NCBI GenBank assembly: GCA_009731375.1
Contig: BJOX01000159.1
Location: forward strand, 256,232-320,231
Reading direction: 5' to 3'
From: Paulinella micropora
Lineage: Eukaryota; Cercozoa; Imbricatea; Euglyphida
DNA: 64,000 nucleotides
Part shown: in pieces, positions 1-9,949 of the stretch
How the letters are laid out: every line of letters begins with the position of its first letter
Numbering within the stretch: position 1 is the stretch's first letter
Position numbers and translations under genes: made by a program
Notes under the pieces: generated by a model
The model's input: only the letters and a program-made list of their open reading frames with translations
Told to the model about the DNA's origin: nothing
The model's database searches: none

Positions 1-239
1 ATTCAAGTATTAAAAACAAGCACAGAAAAGACGAAAAACACACACATGAAGACAGAAAACACACCTTTGTTTTACAAAAACACACATAGATTTTACCAAA
101 ATACGACAAACTAAGCACACTAAGAGAGATTTGGACAAAATAACGACAATTTTATTCAAATGAAATTTAATATATATTTTTTAGAATAATATATATATAT
201 ATATATAATTATATATATATGTATATATATATATTTACA
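1..239. other. AT-rich sequence, no gene seen
   Basis: A-rich sequence with short CACA runs and an (AT)n tract at about 187-232. No coding signal or recognisable motif is visible. It lies immediately outside the 3' end of the dispersed repeat that begins at about 240. Confidence 0.6.
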
Positions 240-500
240 ATAAGCAAGGTTTAATGAGAAAAAGACGAAAGAAAAATGAAGAAGAGCCTAATTCAAATGA
301 ATTCTGGTTCCAAGGAACGACAGTACAAGCTCATAAGGAAATCTGGAACTAAGGTTCAACAGAAAGCTCTTGGAAAGAGTAATATAGAAGGGGCAAGAAA
401 GAGGAAAAAGATAGAAAGAAAGAAAGGAAAAAGGGATAAAGAAAAAGCGAGGAAAAGAAGATAGAAGAACAAAAACAGTAAGGAAGACAGATAGATGGAC

Positions 501-570
<70 letters not shown>

Positions 571-587
571 GTAGATAGGTAGATAGG

Positions 588-632
<45 letters not shown>

Positions 633-641
633 GGATGGATG

Positions 642-700
<59 letters not shown>

Positions 701-803
701 GGATGGATGGATAGATAGATAGATAGATAGATAGATAGGTAGATAGATAGGTAGATAGGTAGATGGATAGATAGATAGATAGATAGATAGACAGATAGAT
801 GAC

Positions 804-841
<38 letters not shown>

Positions 842-1410
842 ACAGGAGAAAAAAGAAAGAGAAAAGGAACAAAGAACAAGACAAACAAAAGAAAGAAACA
901 AACAACCAGAACAAAAGAGACAAAAACAAAACAAAAACAAAACAAAAAAGACAACAAAAGAGGCAGCAACAAGCACAAAAAAGCAAAACAAACAAACAAA
1001 CAAACACAAGGCCGGACAATAGCAGGGGAGACGATACTGAACTAGAAGGTAAGAATGGAAAGCGCCAGAGAAGGTAAGACGTAACAAGCATGGGCGCAAG
1101 TGAGATCAATTGACAGTCAGTGAGACAGCCCTTAAGGAAACTGCAGCACCTAACGCAATTCACTCGCACCCGGAGGCTATCGTGGCCAGGAGGGTGGTGT
1201 GCAGAGCGTAGTAAGGCTCGACGTGACGTAGTCGCGACGCGATTATGCCAAGTGCTGCAATATCCATAAGGACAGGCCCAAGCCTGGCAACCTCACAGAC
1301 ATGCAGCCTCAAGCAAGTCGAGCCAAACCACTCCCTCATAGACCAGAAGAAATTCCACAAGCCACAAGCATAAACATACAGAAGAGCCATGCCAGAACAA
1401 GCCCAGACCT
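240..1410 (-). repeat. Dispersed repeat, 3' end with conserved terminus
   Basis: Read on the minus strand this matches the plus-strand sequence at about 58740-59580. Both end with the same terminus (reading ATTAAACCTTGCTTA then an A-rich tail) and share the block around the words GTTGAACCTTAGTTCCAG. Related shorter 3' ends occur at 55920-56335, 57665-57790, 59850-60400 and 60560-61110. A shared 3' end with an A-rich tail and variable 5' extent is typical of non-LTR retrotransposons or their non-autonomous derivatives. I see no intact reverse transcriptase in this copy. A GATA microsatellite at 485-840 lies inside it. The family name cannot be given. Confidence 0.6.
485..840. repeat. (GATA)n microsatellite
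   Basis: Nearly pure GATA tetranucleotide repeats with scattered GGTA and GGAT variants, about 355 bp long. It sits inside the dispersed repeat at 240-1410. The long open frames here (Tyr-Leu-Ser-Ile type on the minus strand) only translate the repeat. Confidence 0.95.
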
Positions 1411-1575
1411 AGCAAGCAGCAAAGGATAGGAAAAAGAAAAAAAAAGGGGAGAACAAGAAAACAAAAGGGGAGAAGAGAGAGAAAGAAAAGAAAGAAAAAG
1501 AAGAAAGGGAAAAAATGGAAACAAAAACAATAATAAAAGTACAAGAAATAATAAAAATAATATTTAAAATCATAA

Positions 1576-1792
<217 letters not shown>

Positions 1793-1795
<3 letters not shown>

Positions 1796-2057
1796 TTCTC
1801 TGTCAATGGCTGATGCATTTCTGCACATGCGCCTCCATCGTCTCACCCGTGAGGGGAGTACGAAGAATTGACGATAAGCTCTAATGACACCCCCGCAAGG
1901 GCAGTTCCAACACTTCCAGACGGACCGGTATGTTCAATGAAAATACTGGTCCAGACGGACCGGTATGTTCAATGAAAATACTGGTGGCACCGACGGGAAT
2001 CGAACTGGCGACAGGGCCCAGATGGTAGAACTTGACCACTGGGCTATCACGGTGTCC

Positions 2058-2059
<2 letters not shown>
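1793..2059 (-). repeat. tRNA-derived SINE-like element, copy 1
   Basis: Reverse-complement copy of the unit found at 56936-57165, 57351-57570 and 59661-59805. The 5' part (minus strand, from 2057) has a Pol III A box (TAGCCCAGTGG) and B box (AGTTCGATTCC) and ends GGTGCCACCA, as in a tRNA acceptor arm with CCA. This copy carries a tandem duplication of about 33 bp at 1918-1985, shared with the copy at 59661. AAT repeats flank both sides. Confidence 0.7.
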
Positions 2060-2092
<33 letters not shown>

Positions 2093-2575
2093 TAATAATA
2101 ATAAGAATAATAATAAGAATAATGATAATAATAATAATAAGAATAAGAATAAGAATAATAATAGTAAAAATAATACAAAAATAATAATAATAGTGTATCT
2201 CCTGCCAATTGTTGAGCCAAAAGGCCATGTGCATCCAGTCCTCCATTCCATAAGGAAAGTCTCCACACCAATCGGTGGAATAAAGGAAGTGACGGCATAG
2301 AACATTACTCTAGGAGCTTTATACCAATCAGCCCATGGAAAGGACCGATGGCCTATGTACTCCCTAAATAATAATAATAATGATAACAATAATAATAATT
2401 CTTCTTTTTTTTTTGTTTTTTTTTTGTTGTTGGTACATTCAGAAATTCCTTGAATCGACGGCGGCCCGGCCTGACTACCACTCAGACGGAGGAGAACGAT
2501 CCTGCCCCTCGAGATGTTCTCGGACGCGGTGAGCCTCACCTCCCTTACACAGCTCCACCAGGTCCTGGAACAACA
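2058..2575. other. AAT repeats and unique non-coding sequence
   Basis: AAT repeats at 2058-2195 are followed by about 170 bp of unique sequence, another short AAT run at 2366-2400, a T-rich stretch, and about 130 bp of GC-richer unique sequence that ends in a CA run. No reading frame with coding character is seen. Confidence 0.5.
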
Positions 2576-2589
2576 CACACACACACACA

Positions 2590-2641
<52 letters not shown>

Positions 2642-2748
2642 CAGAAAAGGGATGCTAATTTTCTTGCTACTTCACGAGCGCAATCTTACACCCCATATTT
2701 TACAGAGGAATTATCCATGCATACGTAGACGCGCAGACAGACAGACAA

Positions 2749-2802
<54 letters not shown>

Positions 2803-2880
2803 CGAGAGAGAGAGAGAGAGAGCGAGAGAGAGAAGAGTGAGAGAGAGAAGAGTGAGATAGAGCGAGTGAGAACAAGAGAT

Positions 2881-2926
<46 letters not shown>

Positions 2927-2937
2927 GAGAGAGAGAA

Positions 2938-3007
<70 letters not shown>

Positions 3008-3048
3008 NNNNNNNNNNAGAGAGAGAGCGAGAGAGAGCGAGAGAGAGC

Positions 3049-3088
<40 letters not shown>

Positions 3089-3093
3089 GAGAG

Positions 3094-3126
<33 letters not shown>

Positions 3127-3254
3127 AAGAGAGCGAGAGAGAGAGAGATAGATGGATAGATAGATGGATAGATGGATGGATAGATAGATGGATAGATAGT
3201 CCAAACAGTTTGCTAAGGCAAGTATCACAGTAGATTTCATAGATAAACAGATGA

Positions 3255-3292
<38 letters not shown>

Positions 3293-3509
3293 GGATGGAT
3301 AGTTCTCTCTCTCTCTCTGAGAGAGAGAGAGAGAGAGATGAGAGACAGAGATGAGATAGAGAGAGATGAGAGAGATGAGAGAGAGAGAGAGATGAGAGAG
3401 AGAGAGATGAGAGATGAGAGAGATGAGAGATGAGAGAGAGAGAGAGAGAGATGAGAGAGATGAGAGAGAAAGAGAGAGAAAGAGAGAGATGAGAGAGAAA
3501 GAGAGAGAT

Positions 3510-3559
<50 letters not shown>

Positions 3560-3585
3560 TGTGTGAGAGAGAGAGAGAGGGAGAG

Positions 3586-3622
<37 letters not shown>

Positions 3623-3667
3623 TGAGAGAGATGAGAGAGATGAGAGAGAGATGAGAAAGAGATGAGA

Positions 3668-3724
<57 letters not shown>

Positions 3725-3960
3725 AAGAGAGAGAGACAGAGAGAGATGAGAGAGAGATGAGAGAGAGATGAGAGATGAGAGAGAGAGAGAGAGAGATGGA
3801 GAGATGAGAGAGAGAGAGAGATGGAGAGATGAGAGAGAGAGAGAGAGATGGAGAGATGAGAGAGAGAGAGATGGAGAGATGAGAGAGAGAGAGAGAGGGA
3901 TGGAGAGATGAGAGAGAGAGAGAGATGGAGAGATGAGAGAGAGAGAGAGACATTTTGCCT
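2575..3960. repeat. (GA)n-rich low-complexity tract
   Basis: Mostly GA dinucleotide repeats with GAGATGA and GATA variants, a 10-N gap at 3008-3017 and a short unique island at about 3195-3245. Reading frames here are Arg-Glu or Ser-Leu repeats and are not genes. Confidence 0.95.
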
Positions 3961-4273
3961 AATAGTCAAACATGATAAAATGAATTCACAAGCCAGAGAT
4001 ATCGCGGGTTCAACCCGCTAGACCATCCACCAAAAAAAAACCAAAAAAAAAAAACATTGAGCAAACGACCGGGTAATCCGCCTTTGATAAAGGTATGTTG
4101 TTGTGACACACTTTTCACTAGGTGTTCTCCCAATCCTGTCGAGCTATTTGGTAAAAATATAAATTTCTAGAATCTAGATCTTCCTCCTTACAACCTTCAA
4201 CTAGTTCCTAGATTTTTATCATTTTTGCCTAATAGTCAAACATGATAAAATGAATTCACAAGCCAAGCCAGCC

Positions 4274-4318
<45 letters not shown>

Positions 4319-4330
4319 GAGAGCGCATGG
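3951..4330. other. Unique sequence with a 45-bp direct repeat
   Basis: A word of about 45 bp starting ATTTTTGCCTAATAGTCAAA occurs at about 3951 and again at about 4222, roughly 271 bp apart; both copies lead back into GA repeats. A short palindrome (GCGGG..CCCGC) sits at about 4008-4022. No gene is seen. Confidence 0.5.
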
Positions 4331-4476
4331 TTGTGCGGAGGCCTAGGGCGCGAATGGTAGGATTCTCTTCATGCCATCCCAGCTAGAAGCTTGCTTTCTT
4401 CCTGTGTTCCTCTCTATTCTTTCCTCTGATCTTTTTATTCTTGTTATTCTTTTCCCTTAAATGAACTTTACTATTA

Positions 4477-4522
<46 letters not shown>

Positions 4523-5062
4523 NNNNNNNNNNNNNNNNNNNNNNNNNNNNNNNNNNNNNNNNNNNNNNNNNNNNNNNNNNNNNNNNNNNNNNNNNNNNNN
4601 NNNNNNNNNNNNNNNNNNNNNNNNNNNNNNNNNNNNNNNNNNNNNNNNNNNNNNNNNNNNNNNNNNNNNNNNNNNNNNNNNNNNNNNNNNNNNNNNNNNN
4701 NNNNNNNNNNNNNNNNNNNNNNNNNNNNNNNNNNNNNNNNNNNNNNNNNNNNNNNNNNNNNNNNNNNNNNNNNNNNNNNNNNNNNNNNNNNNNNNNNNNN
4801 NNNNNNNNNNNNNNNNNNNNNNNNNNNNNNNNNNNNNNNNNNNNNNNNNNNNNNNNNNNNNNNNNNNNNNNNNNNNNNNNNNNNNNNNNNNNNNNNNNNN
4901 NNNNNNNNNNNNNNNNNNNNNNNNNNNNNNNNNNNNNNNNNNNNNNNNNNNNNNNNNNNNNNNNNNNNNNNNNNNNNNNNNNNNNNNNNNNNNNNNNNNN
5001 NNNNNNNNNNNNNNNNNNNNNNNNNNNNNNNNNNNNNNNNNNNNNNNNNNNNNNNNNNNNNN
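4523..5062. other. Assembly gap (540 N)
   Basis: A run of N inside a CT/GA repeat, bordered on the right by a poly-C tract at 5063-5076. The true length is unknown. CT repeats flank both sides. Confidence 0.98.
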
Positions 5063-5133
5063 CCCCCCCCCCCCCCTCTCTCTCTCTCACACACACACAC
5101 CTCATCTCATCCATCCAATCTCATCTCACCCCA

Positions 5134-5169
<36 letters not shown>

Positions 5170-5179
5170 GCAAACAAAC

Positions 5180-5665
5180 ACGTTGACAGATGGAATGCAC
5201 GGTCTTCGGCCCATGACAAAGCCTTTAAACGAGACGCATGAACTTTAGGACCGCATCAGTATAACAGCGTCGAAAGACTTCACGTCAAACTTCTGGTGCC
5301 GACAGAAAAAGAGGCAAACCTTCCCTACCTGATGTTGCCGAAGAAAAAGGCGAGTTTCTTTTCGACCCCATTGTTGGCCATTGTTGGGCCCGCCTTCAGC
5401 AAAACAGGCAATTGGCAGACACGATTGGCAAAATAACGGAGCGAGTGTACATGCAAAACCCCAAAAAATCGCAAATGAACTTTTTATTTTTTTTATTTTT
5501 TGCCTCCCAAAAAGGTTATCTCTAACTTTTGGGGGGTTGTTTCTTCTGCCTCAAAGTTTTTTTTTGCATTGTAGTTCACACCTTGCGCTATTTTCTTTCC
5601 TCCACACACTTTTCTATTTTCTTTCCCAATACTTTTTGATTCCACTTACGCACTGTCTGTGTGTG
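5180..5665 (+). repeat. Dispersed repeat, mirrored in the right flank
   Basis: The part from about 5480 to 5660 is an inverted, diverged copy of 55035-55215: both share the words around GGTTATCTCTAAC and GTAGTTCAC and both end in GT/CA microsatellites. The outer part (5180-5480) is unique in this window except for weak similarity to 55215-55300. There is no convincing gene. Confidence 0.5.
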
Positions 5666-5904
5666 TGTGTGTGTGTGAGTGTGTGTGTGTGTGTGAGTGT
5701 GTGTGTGTGTGAGAGAGTGTGTGTGTGTGTGTCACTGTGTGTGTCTGCCTGTCTGTCTGTCTCTCTGTCTGTCAGTCTTTCTGTCTCTCTGTCTCTCTGT
5801 CTCAGACTAGTACTATCTGTCCGTCTGTCTGTCTGTCTGTGTCTCAGACTGTCCGTCTGTGCTGTCTGTCTGTGCTGTCTGTCTGTTTATCTGTCTGTGC
5901 TGTT

Positions 5905-5938
<34 letters not shown>

Positions 5939-6050
5939 CCTGCCTGTCTGTCTGTCTGCCTGTCTGTCTATGTGTGTGTGTGTGTGTGTGTTTGTGTGTG
6001 TGTTTGTGTGTGTGTGTGTGTCTGTCTGTCTCTCTGTCTGCGTTTCTGTC

Positions 6051-6088
<38 letters not shown>

Positions 6089-6176
6089 TGTGTGTGTGTG
6101 TGTCTGTGTGTGTGTCCATGACATATGTATGTATGTATGTATGTACATATGTATGACATATGTATGTATGTATGAC

Positions 6177-6207
<31 letters not shown>

Positions 6208-6320
6208 TGTTTGTATTTATGTATTTATGTACATATGTACATATGTATGTATGTATGTATGTATATATGTATGTAGTATGTATGTATGTCTAGTTCGTCT
6301 AGTATGTATGTATGTATGAA
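5660..6320. repeat. (GT)n, (CTGT)n and (GTAT)n microsatellites
   Basis: A succession of GT (5660-5740), CTGT (5741-5970), GT (5971-6115) and GTAT (6121-6320) repeats. The Cys-Val-Tyr-Met frames in it are repeat translations. Confidence 0.95.
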
Positions 6321-6339
6321 CATCAATCCATTTCGATTT
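6321..6339 (+). repeat. 19-bp terminal motif, outer copy
   Basis: CATCAATCCATTTCGATTT. The identical 19 bp occur at 6918-6936 at the edge of the complex part of the inverted repeat, and inverted at about 47937-47955. At this outer copy the tetranucleotide repeat switches strand: GTAT to its left, CATA to its right. Confidence 0.7.
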
Positions 6340-6342
6340 TCA

Positions 6343-6376
<34 letters not shown>

Positions 6377-6548
6377 CATACATACCTACATACCTGCATA
6401 CATACATGCATACATACATACATGCATACATACATACATACATACATACATACACATACATACATACATACATACATATACATACATACATAATACATAC
6501 ATGCATGCATGCATACATACATATATACATATATACATACATACATAC

Positions 6549-6579
<31 letters not shown>

Positions 6580-6871
6580 CATAACATACATAGCATACAT
6601 ACATGCATGCATGCATGCATGCATGCATGTATGCATGCATGCATGCATACATACATACATGCATACATGCATACATCCATACATGCATACATCCATACAT
6701 ACATACATACATACATACATAAATATGTGCATACATACATACATACATACATACATGCATACATACATGCATATGTACATGCATACATACATGCATACAT
6801 ACATGCATACATGAGTACTGGCATGCATGCCTGCATGCATGCATGCATACATGCATACATACATTCATGCA

Positions 6872-6902
<31 letters not shown>

Positions 6903-7266
6903 GTACATACATACATACATCAATCCATTTCGATTTGTCGATAGGCCTGAAAGAACAGGCTGCCAATTTGCCCAGGGTGGGATAATATATTGCCTTTTTG
7001 TCCCGGCCCGCGCAAGGAAAAGTGGCATTTGGTTATCCACATCCACAACTAGGGTAATACACGTCGGTGGTGCCACCAGCGATGTTGTACGCATTTTTGT
7101 GGTCACAGGTGCCACCAGAGGTTTTTGTGGTGTGCGGTGGCACCGGACCCGTCCCACAAGTGCGAGTTTTCTTATTTTTATACTAATACCAGCCACTGAT
7201 TTTTTTTAGAAAAAAAAGTTGGCTGCCGACTTAGCGTGCGGCTGACTGCTCGACGAGGGCTGGTTG

Positions 7267-7490
7267 CATCGGTAGACTGAGCAAAACTGCGGCACTTCAC
7301 GTGGGCGGTGATGCAAAGTCCTCTGTACCCTCACGTCCCTCGGAGTGGCATCGGTAGACTGAGCAAAACTGCGGCACTTCACGTGGGCGGTGATGCAAAG
7401 TCCTCCGTACCCTCACATCCCTCGGAGTGGCATCGGTAGACAGAGCAAAACTGCGGCACTTCACGTGGGCGGTGATGCAAAGTCCTCCGT
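7267..7490 (+). repeat. 82-bp tandem repeat in left TIR, 3 copies
   Basis: Units begin with CATCGGTAGAC at 7267, 7349 and 7431, exactly 82 bp apart; the third is cut short after about 58 bp. The right TIR carries only two units (inverted, about 47460-47606). The copy-number difference accounts for most of the length difference between the two arms. Confidence 0.9.
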
Positions 7491-7557
7491 ACGGGCCTCC
7501 CCCCTCTCCCCTCTCCCGACGACTGTGATCCGGGACGACAACGCTACCCTTATTTCT

Positions 7558-8240
7558 TTTTGGACCGCGCTGGACCACGCACATGAGACACGTGGCAGTG
7601 TGTCGACGACACTGTCAGGTGTGTCATCCGTGTGGTGGTCCAAATCGGTACCCAGGCAGTATATCTTTTCCCAACCACACCGGACCACCGGGGGACGCGA
7701 GGGGAGAGGGAGGGGGGACCTACCGCCACCATGATCAAACAAGTGTAGTATCCCCTGGTAGACTGCCTGGATCATGTTGGCGGTGGGTCCCCCCCTCTCG
7801 CGTGGTCGACTGGCGTGTGTGGTCCGGGTCGGACGTGGGGACGTATATCTTTTTGGACCGCTTTGGACCACCCGTCGGCATCGAGGTCAGTACCGACGAC
7901 ACACTGCCTGTGTCATGGTGGCGGTGGGTCCCCCTCCCTCTCTCGGCCGACCGACGGGTGGTCCGGGTCGGATGTCTGGATGTATATTTTTTGTGGACCG
8001 CTTTGGACCACACACATGACACGCATGACGGTAGGTGGTCCAGGACGACACCCAGGTCGCATATTTTTTTCTGGCCGGTTTGGACCACGACGCACACACA
8101 CACACGTCGATCGAACCAGTGCGTCACCTCGCGTGACTGCCTGGGTCATGTTGGCGGTGGGTCCCCCCTCCCTGTGTGTGGTCCGGATCGGATGTCTTGA
8201 CGTATATATTTTGTGGACCGCTGTGGACCACGCGCTCGTC
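7558..8240 (+). repeat. GGACC iterons in left TIR
   Basis: A module reading roughly TATAT(T)nGGACCGCTTTGGACCAC recurs at 7561, 7854, 7993, 8071 and 8213, with GTGGTCC words in opposite orientation between copies and near-identical spacers (GGTGGCGGTGGGTCCCCC). Further GGTGGTCC/GGACCACC words occur at 8305-8440. The same set is present inverted in the right TIR. Degenerate iterons of 130-150 bp with dyad symmetry could be protein-binding sites or a replication origin; that role is inferred. Confidence 0.6.
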
Positions 8241-8629
8241 GAGCAGCTGACGGTGTCGACGAGACAGTGAGTTCGCTCGACGAGACTGCCCCGGCTGTCA
8301 CCCGGTGGTCCAAATCCGCCAGGATTTTTCTAGTCTGTTCTTTTGGCGCTTTGGCCTGCCTTTTGGGCCTTGTGGTCCAAAGGAGCGGTCCAAGCAGTCG
8401 AGAATTTAATTAGGCACAGAGGGCGGATTTGGACCACCGCGGGGAGGGGGGACCTGCCATGTCCCGGGCTGAGCCGCAGGCCGGGATTTGCGGGAAAATT
8501 TCGCGTTCGTGTGAAAGTTAGTGTTTTAATCATCAGTACAATTTCAACTCCTAGCAAAAGTTGGCATGCGAACCAGGAAAGGCCACTTGTTGGAGGGAGG
8601 TGGCGCTCGAGAAATCGAAAAAAATGAGT

Positions 8630-9541
8630 TCAGGCGTGTGCCACGTGTTCAAATACTGCTTTTAGCCCCGCGTTCAGGCGAAGTTCAACAAAGATCCAGT
8701 ACATGTGCTTGTACCGGGCGAGGAGTTCCAACCGGGCCTGGGTGGGAACTACATGGTGTGTCAGCACAAATATGTTTGCGGTGTCGTTCCATAAACAACA
8801 ATGCTCCAACCAGCCAGCCGCTGCTGCTTCCTTGAAGACGGGGTCGCCATACAGCGCGCGTGCCTCTTCTGACTGCACCATCGTCCAGTACGCGTGCTCG
8901 TGCAGCGGGAACTTTGTCAGCGGTAACTGCCCAAGCTCACGAAGCTGTTCAGGGCGCTGGTTAGCCAGCGTGAGAGCGGGCATAGGATCATAGCAAACAG
9001 CTGGTTCGAGGTATGAGCAAACTATCTTGGCCAGCTCAGTGACAAGATAGGGCGCCAGCAAGATCGGGGCCGCGTGTGGAAGAAGCAAGAGCTCCGCGAT
9101 CTCGCCGGGAGAATTCCAGTACTCGCTCAGAATGTTCATGTCCAGCACGGATAGCATCCTCTCGCCTGGGCAGGCTCTGAGGGAGTTTATATATACCAGG
9201 TCCCGTTTGCTAGGGTCCTGGCCTATTTCAACTGACGTTTGTAGCATCACTCGGGCAGGCAGCCTGTGATTGGTGTTCGGCAACGAGAGGTACTTCCACG
9301 TAAGCGCGTTCAGTTCCGCCTGGTCGGACGGTGGTGCCGCCGACTGTCGCGCCAGCGTCGCCAAGGTGAACGGGGCTCGGACACTGGGCACAGTGGACGG
9401 GCTGATCGTGTGTACGAACGGGGTGATGAGTGGCTGGCCGGTCAGTCGTCGGCGCTTGGCGGTACCGTCGAGTCGGTCGTGTGTCTGTCTGCGCATTTGG
9501 GTGGTACTTGGGTTCTTGAATTGTGAGGCTGGACTGACCAT
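8630..9541 (-). CDS. Hypothetical protein beside the left TIR
   Basis: A 303-residue frame starting at ATG 9541 and running toward the left terminus, the outermost gene of the element on this side. A basic patch (AKRRRL) near residue 30 could be a nuclear localisation signal. The N-terminal 60 residues are Ser/Thr/Pro-rich; the rest looks like a compact, helix-rich globular domain with several His, Trp and Tyr residues near the C terminus. I recognise no family. Base composition and codon use match the neighbouring viral genes. It is transcribed away from the polymerase-helicase gene, so the 400-bp space between them probably holds divergent promoters. Confidence 0.65.
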   Translation of the reverse strand: MVSPASQFKNPSTTQMRRQTHDRLDGTAKRRRLTGQPLITPFVHTISPSTVPSVRAPFTLATLARQSAAPPSDQAELNALTWKYLSLPNTNHRLPARVMLQTSVEIGQDPSKRDLVYINSLRACPGERMLSVLDMNILSEYWNSPGEIAELLLLPHAAPILLAPYLVTELAKIVCSYLEPAVCYDPMPALTLANQRPEQLRELGQLPLTKFPLHEHAYWTMVQSEEARALYGDPVFKEAAAAGWLEHCCLWNDTANIFVLTHHVVPTQARLELLARYKHMYWIFVELRLNAGLKAVFEHVAHA

Positions 9542-9949
9542 CCGTTACTTTTTTACCTTAGCTTAGGTCGAGGTCGTGGCACGTGCTCTTTGGTTGGTTC
9601 AGGCACGTATTGCCTTTTTGTCCCGCCGGGTCCAAATACCTTGATATGGCCGAAATATTGTGATACTGCACAAAAAGGCAGTGATATAGGTACAAAAAGG
9701 CAGTGATATGCCGGCCATTGCCACGTGGCAAGGTGGTCCGTTTCGTCACAAATCCCTGTCATAATCTTCGAGTCAAGAAAACCCAGAAGTAGTCTGAAGC
9801 CGGAACGAAACTATTGCCATTTTTTCGTCCCGCCATTTGTCGCGGCTGATTTCCCGGAAACTTACCGCGCCCGCAAAACACGCTGAAATTTTCGCGCTTT
9901 TTTATTCACTTTGTGTTTTTCGCCTTCAGGTGTCACTCTACTGGAAAAA
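9542..9949. promoter_or_regulatory. Divergent intergenic region with repeated motif
   Basis: The 18-bp word TATTGCCTTTTTGTCCCG at 9608-9625 is identical to a word in the left TIR (6988-7005) and is inverted in the right TIR (47868-47885). Two direct copies of ACAAAAAGGCAGTGATAT, a partial inverse of the same core, lie at 9670-9687 and 9692-9709. The region separates two divergent genes, so a promoter or protein-binding function is plausible but not shown. Confidence 0.5.

Larger units (their letters stand above)
6341..8501 (+). repeat. Left terminal inverted repeat of the viral element
   Basis: Inverted copy of about 46453-48610. The complex part (6921-8501) matches 46453-47952. The CATA/CATG microsatellite outside it (6341-6920) is also matched in order and orientation, including irregular words such as GAGTACTGGCATG and AAATATGTGC, so the inverted repeat extends through the microsatellite. 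The left arm is longer by about one 82-bp unit (three copies against two). No capsid or replication gene lies inside; the small frames here are repeat-derived. Terminal inverted repeats of this size fit Polinton-like viruses and linear DNA viruses. Confidence 0.9.

Noticed and set aside
1160-1390. Minus-strand 76-codon frame as a gene
   Set aside because: It is part of the dispersed 3' repeat; the matching copy at 58770-59010 does not keep the frame.
4005-4035. tRNA T-arm-like palindrome
   Set aside because: Only a short GC palindrome is present; there are no A box, acceptor stem or anticodon arm around it.
6341-6920. CRISPR-like array
   Set aside because: The periodicity is four bases with no distinct spacers; it is a microsatellite.
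7297-8270. Overlapping frames inside the left TIR as genes
   Set aside because: They follow the repeated GGTGGTCC/GGACCAC modules and change frame between repeat units, with no conserved protein features.
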